A model generated the notes under the pieces. That model saw nothing but the letters and a program-made list of their open reading frames with translations. It was not told the DNA's origin and made no database searches. Positions 50,286 to 57,966 of a stretch of DNA of 64,000 bases are shown piece by piece. Location: assembly GCA_964531735.1 (NCBI GenBank), contig CAZHGD010000003.1, positions 71,958 to 135,957 on the forward strand. The letters are read 5' to 3'. This DNA is from CAZHGD01 sp964531735. Its GTDB lineage: Bacteria > Armatimonadota > UBA10988. Positions within the stretch are counted from its first letter, which is position 1. Every line of letters begins with the position of its first letter. A program made the position numbers and the translations under genes.

Positions 50286-50962
50286 TGGTGCTCGCGGCAG
50301 TAGAGCCGTCCGCCGAACCGCTGGGGGTGATCGCGGCAGTGGCGCTGCTCGCCGATGGACAGCGGCAAGCCACACACCGCGCAGACACCCGTCGCCGCGT
50401 CCGGTGGCGCCATGCTGGTGGGCGGCGCGGGCAGCGTGGTGGTGGGCGGCGGCACCGCGCTGGTGCTGTCGGCGAGCAGGCGCTCCAGGTCAGCGCGGTC
50501 CAGCAACTCGACCTGGTTGGCCGCCGCCAGTTCGCGGGCCGCCGCGGTGAAGGTGCTGTTGGTGAGCACCACGGCCCGGTCGGCCTGGTACCAGGCGCGC
50601 GAGGCCACCACCTCCTGCACCGCCTGCACGCCGACCACGCGCCCGGACCGTTTGAGCTGGACGACCTCGCGGCCCTGGTCGCCGGTCAACACCAGGTCGG
50701 CCCCACGGTCGCCTTGCCGCGGCGTCTGCGCCACCTCGTAGCCCAGCCGCCCGTACAGCAGCGCCGCGAAGTCCTCGAACTCCGCGCCGCTCATGCCGTC
50801 GATCTGGGCCAGGCCCGCCCGGGCCAGGCGCTGGTGCCGCCGGCGTAGCCAGACCAGCTTGGCCAGCATGGCCGCCGCCGGCACGAGCAGCACCCACCAG
50901 ATGGGCCTGGCCGACTTCAGCACGGCGGCCAGGAGTGCGGCCCATCCGTCACTGCTGAGCAT
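50267..50962 (-). CDS. Membrane-anchored Mrr-like restriction endonuclease fold protein
   Basis: A 231-residue protein with one N-terminal membrane helix (about 18-39). The Mrr-type nuclease domain (about 50-155) reads MSGAEFEDFAALLYGRLGYEV, GDRGADLVLTGDQGREVVQLKR and VVLTNSTFTAAARELA. The Asp of RGADLVL and the QLK of the PD-(D/E)xK core are intact. A Pro/Thr linker leads to a C-terminal Cys/His cluster (CAVCGLPLS, HCRDH, LYCREH) that could bind zinc. Membrane-bound Mrr-like proteins are known; their targets are often unclear, and methylated foreign DNA is one option. Its last six codons fall in an 18-bp repeat. Confidence 0.85.
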   Translation of the reverse strand: MLSSDGWAALLAAVLKSARPIWWVLLVPAAAMLAKLVWLRRRHQRLARAGLAQIDGMSGAEFEDFAALLYGRLGYEVAQTPRQGDRGADLVLTGDQGREVVQLKRSGRVVGVQAVQEVVASRAWYQADRAVVLTNSTFTAAARELAAANQVELLDRADLERLLADSTSAVPPPTTTLPAPPTSMAPPDAATGVCAVCGLPLSIGEQRHCRDHPQRFGGRLYCREHQRRRTG

Positions 50963-50995
50963 CCGCCGGCTCCCAACCGTCTCGGCCGCGGTCCC

Positions 50996-53209
50996 TCACG
51001 GACGTGGGGCCTCGACCAGTAGCGCGCTGTCGGCCGCGATGCGCGTCACGGCGACGTCGCGGCCCTCGAGTGTGACCGGCACCGGCCCGTCAGGCCCGAC
51101 GGCCCGCACGGCGGGGCGGACGCCACTCGGCCAACCAGCCGCCGCCAGCGGCAGGCGCAGCCCGATGGCGCGCTCCTGCGCTGACGGGTTGACCACGGCC
51201 ACCCCGACCGCGCCGTTGCTCGCTCGCCACGCGGTGGCCTGCACCGCCGGCATGTCGATCTGGTAGCACTTGGTGGCCCGATAGGCAAACGGCGCCCACG
51301 ACGGCACCCAGAGCAGCCAGTCGGGCAGCGGCACCGTGGCCATCAAGGCGGCGTTGTCGCCCGCGACCGTGACCGGCTGGAGCAGCCGCCCGCGCACGAG
51401 GTAGTCATGGGCCTGGGCCCGCACGCGCACCAGGTTGCGCAGGTAGGCCAACTCGGCCTTGGCCCGCGGGTGCATGATGATCCGCGAGTGGATCCAGCCA
51501 AGCTGGCTGCCGCGCAGGAACGCCTCGGCCTGGTTCTGCCGGAACGACAACGGGTGCGCGAAACCGGCTTCGGTGCAGTCGTCGGCGCGGAAGCCGAAGG
51601 GCGTCGCGCGGCCGGCGTAGACGGCTGCGAACAGCGGAATCGTGCGCCCAATGCTCGGTGGCACAAAGGGATTGTTGACGGTGCAGAAGCCGTCCCAGTC
51701 GCCCAGATAGCACTCGGCCGCGTGCTCGGTGGTCTGCGCCACCGTCGGCGGCAGCGTCCGCCGCAGCTTGGCCGACATCGCGCGGTAGCCTTCGATCCAC
51801 CAGGTGCCGCCACCGAGGGGATGGCCGTGGCCCGGCGCGAAGCAAGGCACCGCCGCGGCGGCGCCGACTTCGTCGATGTAGACCGCGTCGGCCCCGTACT
51901 CGCGCACGGCGCGCTGGGCTTCGGCGGCCACCTTGTCATGCCAGCGCGGCAGCCACGGGCACATCACCACACAGTTGGTGTAGGCGCCGTAGAGCGAGCC
52001 GTCGGCCTTGCGGGCGGCCAGTTCATCGGCCTTCTCGGCCGCGTAGCTGGGGTTGTCACGACACCACACGCGGCCGTCCAGGTAGGGCATGACCTTGAAG
52101 CCGGCGCGCTTCGCCTCCTGCACCGCGGTGGTGAAACCATCGCGGGCGACGAAGTCCGGATAGCGCGACATGCCGCCTTGGCCCACCTGGTACCAGTTGT
52201 ACCAGTGGATGAGCTTGTTCACCCCGGCGAAGACCTGCCCGGCGCGCGTCACGGCCTCGCTGTCCAGCGGGAACCACGAAGCGTCGTTGGTCAACTGCAC
52301 ATCGACCTCGCCGAACCAGCTCGCACCGCTCGGCGACTCGGCCGCCTGCCACCACGGTGTCTGCGCCGCGAAGGTCCGGTACCGTTCGGCCGCCGTGCGC
52401 CAGTCACCGGCGAACACGCCCAGGGCGGTCTCGTAGTCGGTGCGCCAACCGGCCGCGCCGGTCGCGGCGCTGTCCGGCCACGGCGACAGGACCAGTTCGA
52501 CGCGTTCGTCCAGGGCACGCGCCCGCACCGTCTTCGACCCAGCCCGTGGATCGTGTGCCGCCAGATAGACGCCCTGGCCATCGCCGTAGAGTGCCAGCAA
52601 CTGCAGCGAGGCCAGCATCGAGGGATAGGTGTCGCCGTAAGCCATGCCGGGCTTGAGGTCGTACTCGACGCCGTCGCACCAGGGCACGGCCAGCTTGTGG
52701 TCCGGGCGCCGGAGCAGGTTGGTCAAGCGCGGGAACTCCACCTCGCTGAGCCGGTGACTCGCGGGCAGTTCGACGGCGATCGTCCAGTAGGAGAGCGGGT
52801 CGTTGGCGGCCACGCGCACGGTCGCGGTCACTTGGCCGGTGGCCTGGCCCAGGCTCAGGCGCCAGGTGAACACCGCGCGGTCGGCCAGCGCCGTGACCGA
52901 CAGGGCCGTGGTCTGGTCCTCGGACAGCACCTGTTCGCCGGTGGCCGTGCGCACCTTGAGTTGCCACAGGCCGCCGGCCCCCGGTCGGCCCACCTCGTTG
53001 CGGCCGTTGGGCCGCGCCAGGCGGGCCAAGCGCAAGGTCCGGGCGTCGGTCACCAGGTCGAGGTCCAGCGCGCCGGTGTTCAGGGCGACGCGGGTGCCCG
53101 GGCCCTCGCGACTGGCGGTCACCAGGTCGGCGCGAGCAGCGCCGCTGACCAGCAGCACGAGAGCAGACAGCAGCAGGCGCGGCGGCGCCGGTTGACGGGT
53201 GGCGTGCAT
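50996..53209 (-). CDS. Secreted glycosidase-like protein, DUF6259-type
   Basis: A 737-residue exported protein with the signal peptide PRLLLSALVLLVSGAARAD. The first 250 residues are a beta supersandwich: LDLDLVTDARTLRLARL and VEFPRLTNLLRRPDHK. A TIM-barrel region follows: LIHWYNWYQVGQGGMSRYPD, KVMPYLDGRVW and GADAVYIDEVGAAAAV, with an Asp-Glu pair at the end of a strand. The C-terminal domain is beta-rich. The layout resembles GH36/DUF6259 proteins. I chose the Met at 53209 because the signal peptide begins there; the 93-residue upstream extension is low-complexity. It diverges from the 1503-residue secreted protein. Confidence 0.75.
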   Translation of the reverse strand: MHATRQPAPPRLLLSALVLLVSGAARADLVTASREGPGTRVALNTGALDLDLVTDARTLRLARLARPNGRNEVGRPGAGGLWQLKVRTATGEQVLSEDQTTALSVTALADRAVFTWRLSLGQATGQVTATVRVAANDPLSYWTIAVELPASHRLSEVEFPRLTNLLRRPDHKLAVPWCDGVEYDLKPGMAYGDTYPSMLASLQLLALYGDGQGVYLAAHDPRAGSKTVRARALDERVELVLSPWPDSAATGAAGWRTDYETALGVFAGDWRTAAERYRTFAAQTPWWQAAESPSGASWFGEVDVQLTNDASWFPLDSEAVTRAGQVFAGVNKLIHWYNWYQVGQGGMSRYPDFVARDGFTTAVQEAKRAGFKVMPYLDGRVWCRDNPSYAAEKADELAARKADGSLYGAYTNCVVMCPWLPRWHDKVAAEAQRAVREYGADAVYIDEVGAAAAVPCFAPGHGHPLGGGTWWIEGYRAMSAKLRRTLPPTVAQTTEHAAECYLGDWDGFCTVNNPFVPPSIGRTIPLFAAVYAGRATPFGFRADDCTEAGFAHPLSFRQNQAEAFLRGSQLGWIHSRIIMHPRAKAELAYLRNLVRVRAQAHDYLVRGRLLQPVTVAGDNAALMATVPLPDWLLWVPSWAPFAYRATKCYQIDMPAVQATAWRASNGAVGVAVVNPSAQERAIGLRLPLAAAGWPSGVRPAVRAVGPDGPVPVTLEGRDVAVTRIAADSALLVEAPRP

Positions 53210-53314
53210 GTGGTGAGTAGACAGTTGCCGCGCCGGGTGGGTTTGCCGGCGACCAACCGTCGGCGCTGCGGCTGGTCGAAGAGGCGGCGGCGGAACTGCA
53301 CGGAGCGTGTTGGG

Positions 53315-53339
53315 CGATCTGCGGAATGGCAGCAGATCG
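53315..53339. promoter_or_regulatory. Dyad between two divergent secreted-protein genes
   Basis: CGATCTGC-N9-GCAGATCG is a perfect 8-bp inverted repeat in the 239-base divergent gap, about 80 bases upstream of a -10-like element for the rightward gene. It could be a shared operator. Confidence 0.4.
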
Positions 53340-53419
53340 GTCTGCGTCCTGAAGGGCATGCCGCCAGGACCCAGCGGGCGCGCGTGATCACCCCGGTGCT
53401 GGGCTGCCAGCGGAGTCTG

Positions 53420-53428
53420 TGCTATAGA
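53420..53428 (+). promoter_or_regulatory. Extended -10 promoter of the 1503-residue protein gene
   Basis: TGCTATAGA supplies TG plus a five-of-six -10 hexamer (TATAGA, 53423-53428), 21 bases before the start codon. The -35 region is poor, as is usual for extended -10 promoters. The leader would be short. Confidence 0.45.
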
Positions 53429-53448
53429 GAGCGCTGTCGGAGCCGTCC

Positions 53449-56400
53449 ATGCGTATGCTGTTCCTCTCGCTCGTGCTGATCCACCCATTGGCCGCGGCCA
53501 ACCTTCCGGTGGTAGCCAATCGCTGGACCCGGGTGCAGGCGGTGGGGCAGCCGGGGCAGGTGACCGGCTTCGACCTGCTGTGCGAGGTCCGTGGTGTCTG
53601 GCGGCCGGTGGCCGAAGTCCGGTGGTGCTCGGGCGACCGCTGGAGCTGCCGGAATGTGGCGCTCGCTGACGGCCAACTGCGATTCACCGGGTTCGACACC
53701 CACGGCACCGCAGGTAGCCCGCACCTGACGGCGGAGTCGGCTGTCAGCGTGCACCTCGACGCCGACGAGCGCTTCCCCGAAGTCGGCTTCCGTTTGGCCT
53801 GGGACGCCTTCGATGCCACGGCCTGGCGGGCCGCCTGGACCAACCAGGCCCCGCTGTACTTCCTGCGGTGCACGCTGGCGCAACCAGCCGATGCCGCGCA
53901 GGTGTTCTACCAGGGCGGGATCCTCTACCCCGGCCCCGGGGTGGACCCGTACCCGATCACCTGTGAACCGATGCGAGGGCAGTGGGCGCCGCGGTGGTCG
54001 TACAGCGTCGCCTTCGGTGCCGACCCGACGCCGGCGGCGGGCCTGTGGGCGCCGCACAGCGGGCAGTTCGCCGCGTACGAGTTCCAGGGCGCCCGGTCGA
54101 CTGACCGCTCGGACAGGCTCATCGCCGCGGCCTACTGCGCCGGACTGCCGGACCATCCTGGCCAGTTCATGTGCCTGACCTATCCGCACGCCGGCGACTG
54201 GCTCAACCCGCGCTGGCCCAGCACGACCGGCGGGGTGGCCAGTCGGTTCCGGCTGCTCTACCACTGCCAATTGCCGTCGCACGATGACCCGAACCGGTTT
54301 GTCCTCCGGGAGCTGGTGCGGCGTTACCGCCCACTGCTGCCACCGGCGCCGCGCATGAACGACATGAGCTGGCTAAGGCGTGGCCGCACGGCCGACCAGT
54401 TGCGCTTCCTGCACGAGCTGGGCCTGGCCCCCGACTACCCGCGCCGCCAGGTGGCGCCGCGCCTGTGGTATCCGTATGAGGAGTGCGAGAAGCAGTACTT
54501 CGAGCCCGGGGCGGTGCAGTTCAACGCTCACCAGACCGGCAAGCACGTCCGTTACGCCTGGGAGGTGGGAGACACCGCTGGGCTCGAGCGGCTGAAGCGC
54601 GAGCTGGACTACCTCGTCCCGCTGGCCCGCCAGGAGACCATGGGCCAGGACACCTGCTGGGTCTGGCCGCAGCCGTTGGCCGGCACGTTCAAGAACTGGT
54701 GGGGGGCGGATAGAGCGACCACCACGCGCCACATGTTCAACTGGGCCGTCGGCTCCGCCATGCTCTCGTTCTACCAGCACGGGCAGGGCGACAGCTACCT
54801 GCCTTACCTCGACGGCCTGGTGAAGTGGACGCGACACTACCTCTACGACCGCGCCGGCATGGCCGACCTGCCCTGGGCGGTCTTCGCCATGGGTGCCGCC
54901 AACGGTGGTGAGTACCTGCTGGACTACGCCGACGCCTTCGCGGCCGACCCGCGACGAGCGGCCCTGGCCGCCGAGGCCCGCGCCCTGGCCGAAATGGTCA
55001 TCTTCCGCAACCTCTACGCCTACACGTCCGACCCCGACGACAGTGACTGCTTCGACCCGTCGTTTCTGCTGCAGTCGAACAACAGCCACTACTGGTGTGG
55101 CGCACTGACCTGGGGAGAGATGGCGCGCATCCCCGAGATGGCGATCCAGCTCTACCTGGAGACCGGCGAGCCGTACCTGGCCTGGCTGGTGCGGGGCTGC
55201 CTGGAGCGCTACCACCTGGGCACGCTTTCGGAGGACGGTGACTACACCGAGAACCTGGGCGTGTTCGGCGAGCCGATGCCGAGGGGAGGTGTCTCCGGCG
55301 GCTGGGGCGAGAACGACTTCCGCTGGCTGACCGAGCCACTGGGCAGCGCGGTGGTGCAGGTCGACGTTGGGCCGCAGGGCGCGCTCGCCTTCGGCCGCGG
55401 CACGCATGCCATCGACGTGACTGACTACGCGTGGGCGCCAGGTCCGAACGTGGCGTTCACGCTGAGCGTTGACCGCAGCTTGCCGGGGGCGCCCGGCGCC
55501 CGCTTCGACGTCCAGGTGACCAGCCCGCGCCATCGCCTGACGGGCTGCACGGTGCAACTCGACGGCCAAGCTGTGCCGGGCGAGCGCTACACCATCGGTG
55601 CCGCGGGGCTCCATGCACTGATCCGCGGGGTGCAGCCTGGGCAGCGCGTGCAACTCGGGCATGGTGGCAACCCCGCACCGGTGGCCCTGCCGACGTTGCG
55701 TCCGCGCCAGGCCTTCGACCCGCTGCCGTCGGTAGGGTTTGGCGCGATCGATCTGCGGCCCTGGGCCACGGCGCCGGTCAACCACACCTGGTCGGGTGAC
55801 TGGGGCGGGCTGGTACCGGGTCCGCGAGTGGCTGGTCACTTGCCCTTCTGCCTGCTCGACCCGGCGCAGAATGCGGGGCACGGTGCCGTGCCGCTCGCCG
55901 CCGGGGCGACGCTGCCGGTGACCGGTGCCACGCCGTTGGTGCTCGTCCTCGGTGCGGTGGTGCCCGGTGATGCGCCGTTCCCACCGGTCCAGGTGGTGGT
56001 GCGCCACGCCGATGGCAGCCGCGCGGTGCTCAGGCTGACCGAGGCCAACGGCCTGGAGGTCGACCGTGGCAGCGAATGGTACGACCGCGCCTGGCGGTTG
56101 ATGGCGTTCGCGGTGGACCCGTCGGGCGGACGCGCGGAGCAGCTCCAGTTGACCGGCGATGCCCTGCTGTTCGCCATCAGTGTGCCCAACGGCGAGGCGG
56201 GGCAGGCCGCGCTCCGGCTGTTCACCGCCAAGCGCCAGATGGCGCGCCAGCAGACGCAGCTCACGGCAGCCGCGGCCGCGAGCTGCCACTGGCGCGTGCC
56301 GGTGACCACACCGCGGCCGAGCGCCCCGCCGCCTGATCCGGAGCGGCCCTACCGGTTCCTCATTCGCCTCGATCCGGTCACGCCGCGGAACGAAGCGGTG

Positions 56401-57960
56401 GTCGTCCTGCGCGAAGCGTTGGATGCCCTGCTCGGCCAGATTGGCGCCGAGGGCCGGCCACGCGCCGACAGCCTGCGGGCGGTACGACTGGCTGCCGATG
56501 GGCAATCCGCCGGCGAGCTGCCGGTGCAGTTCTGCCCCGATCCGGACCGATCCGACCGCGGCGATCTGCTGCTCAAAGTGCCCGGCGACTGGTACGAGCC
56601 GATCACCGTGGCGGTCAGCTTCGCCACTGGCGAGGCGGCGCCGCTGCGGGCGGCACGCGACCTGCGGTACTGGCTTGACGGCACGACGGCGCGGTTTGGC
56701 TCCAGCGAGGTGGGGCTGACCTTCGAGTTGGCGCCCAAGGGCGACGGCCCGCGACTCACCGGTGTCTACTACGGTGGCGTGAACCAGCTCTCACGCGGTG
56801 GCTGGGATGCGGGATACGGCCATCTGTGCGCCTGCCAGGACGGTGTCGGGTGGTTCGATTTCGGCACCCACCAGCAGGGCGCCGCGCGCGCCGACGTGGT
56901 GGCGCGTGGCCCGTTGGCCATGGTGGTGCGGATCAGCGGTCTGCAGGTCTACGGCCAGTTGCACGCCGCCGGCGCCCAGCGGGGCCAACCGGCGCTCAAG
57001 GGGCAGGCGGCCTGGTACTTCCGGGTCATCGCCAATGACCCGCGCGTCGACTGCTGGGTGGACGCCACCATCCGCGACGCGGCCACCGGCTGGACCCGCC
57101 CGCCCGAGGCCCGCTTTGCGCCGCGCGACGCGTCCGGTGGCCGCACCTTGCCGGCGGCCGGCACCACGGCCGCGACCTGTGCCAGTCTGTCGCTGGCCAC
57201 GGTCTGCAGCGAACCGGGGCAGGAAGCCCAGTGCGGGTTCGCCGCTCGCGACGGCGCGGTGCTGAGCGTGGTCTTGCCCGAGGTGATGGCGGCGGGCCGC
57301 TCCCGCTCGGGCACCTGGCGGATCATGCCGGGCGAGTTGGCCGACGAGCAACTGCGCGCCGAGTCGGCGGCGCCATTGGTCCAGCAATGGCCGCTGGAGT
57401 ACCAGCGCGGCGACCGACTCGAGCCGCCGTCAGCCGGTCCGTGGCCCCTGCGCCGCACCGACGACTGGCTGGCTCGTCTGCCCACCGGCCAAGCGCGCCT
57501 GGTGACCATCGGCCAGCCGGACGAACCGCAGGGCCTGCGCTCGCAGGACAACCCCGACGAGGGCGTCTCGCTGAGAGCGCAACACGCCGGTCGCTGGCAC
57601 TTGGCTGCCAGCCGGCAGCCGCGCGACCCGCAGCGCTACTTCTACTTCGCGCTCGAGGCGCCGCAGACCGTGCCCACGGCGGGAGGGCCAGCCTACGTGG
57701 CCGTCGAGTACTACGACCGCGGCCGGGCCGTCGCCGTGCTCGACTACGACTCGGTCGACCAGCAGGTGCATATGTCGGAAGTGCCCGGCGCCTTCAAGAC
57801 GGCCCAGAACAGCATCCGCTGCACCGACAGCCGGCAGTGGCGGACCCACGTCTTTGCCTTGCGCGACGCACGGTTCGGCAAGCACTGCAACGGGGCCGAC
57901 TTCCGGTTGTGCGTCAACGTTGGGCGGCTCTGGGTCAGTCGAGTCGCCGTCATCTACTGA
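53449..57960 (+). CDS. Very large secreted protein, probable glycan-active toroid plus beta domains
   Basis: A 1503-residue exported protein that I cannot assign. The signal peptide is MRMLFLSLVLIHPLAAAN. Residues 20-330 are beta-sandwich-like. Residues about 330-600 carry helical-hairpin repeats of an alpha/alpha toroid with many aromatics: TCWVWPQPLAGTFKNWWGAD, LPWAVFAMGAANGGEYLLDY, SNNSHYWCGALTWGEM and AIQLYLETGEPYLAWLVRG. The remaining 900 residues are beta-rich modules with DFRLCVNVGRLWVSRVAVIY at the end. The architecture suggests a polysaccharide lyase or glycosidase. GGAG lies seven bases before the ATG at 53449. The gene diverges from the DUF6259-type gene and converges with a beta-helix gene. 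Confidence 0.7.
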   Translation: MRMLFLSLVLIHPLAAANLPVVANRWTRVQAVGQPGQVTGFDLLCEVRGVWRPVAEVRWCSGDRWSCRNVALADGQLRFTGFDTHGTAGSPHLTAESAVSVHLDADERFPEVGFRLAWDAFDATAWRAAWTNQAPLYFLRCTLAQPADAAQVFYQGGILYPGPGVDPYPITCEPMRGQWAPRWSYSVAFGADPTPAAGLWAPHSGQFAAYEFQGARSTDRSDRLIAAAYCAGLPDHPGQFMCLTYPHAGDWLNPRWPSTTGGVASRFRLLYHCQLPSHDDPNRFVLRELVRRYRPLLPPAPRMNDMSWLRRGRTADQLRFLHELGLAPDYPRRQVAPRLWYPYEECEKQYFEPGAVQFNAHQTGKHVRYAWEVGDTAGLERLKRELDYLVPLARQETMGQDTCWVWPQPLAGTFKNWWGADRATTTRHMFNWAVGSAMLSFYQHGQGDSYLPYLDGLVKWTRHYLYDRAGMADLPWAVFAMGAANGGEYLLDYADAFAADPRRAALAAEARALAEMVIFRNLYAYTSDPDDSDCFDPSFLLQSNNSHYWCGALTWGEMARIPEMAIQLYLETGEPYLAWLVRGCLERYHLGTLSEDGDYTENLGVFGEPMPRGGVSGGWGENDFRWLTEPLGSAVVQVDVGPQGALAFGRGTHAIDVTDYAWAPGPNVAFTLSVDRSLPGAPGARFDVQVTSPRHRLTGCTVQLDGQAVPGERYTIGAAGLHALIRGVQPGQRVQLGHGGNPAPVALPTLRPRQAFDPLPSVGFGAIDLRPWATAPVNHTWSGDWGGLVPGPRVAGHLPFCLLDPAQNAGHGAVPLAAGATLPVTGATPLVLVLGAVVPGDAPFPPVQVVVRHADGSRAVLRLTEANGLEVDRGSEWYDRAWRLMAFAVDPSGGRAEQLQLTGDALLFAISVPNGEAGQAALRLFTAKRQMARQQTQLTAAAAASCHWRVPVTTPRPSAPPPDPERPYRFLIRLDPVTPRNEAVVVLREALDALLGQIGAEGRPRADSLRAVRLAADGQSAGELPVQFCPDPDRSDRGDLLLKVPGDWYEPITVAVSFATGEAAPLRAARDLRYWLDGTTARFGSSEVGLTFELAPKGDGPRLTGVYYGGVNQLSRGGWDAGYGHLCACQDGVGWFDFGTHQQGAARADVVARGPLAMVVRISGLQVYGQLHAAGAQRGQPALKGQAAWYFRVIANDPRVDCWVDATIRDAATGWTRPPEARFAPRDASGGRTLPAAGTTAATCASLSLATVCSEPGQEAQCGFAARDGAVLSVVLPEVMAAGRSRSGTWRIMPGELADEQLRAESAAPLVQQWPLEYQRGDRLEPPSAGPWPLRRTDDWLARLPTGQARLVTIGQPDEPQGLRSQDNPDEGVSLRAQHAGRWHLAASRQPRDPQRYFYFALEAPQTVPTAGGPAYVAVEYYDRGRAVAVLDYDSVDQQVHMSEVPGAFKTAQNSIRCTDSRQWRTHVFALRDARFGKHCNGADFRLCVNVGRLWVSRVAVIY

Positions 57961-57966
57961 TCTTCG

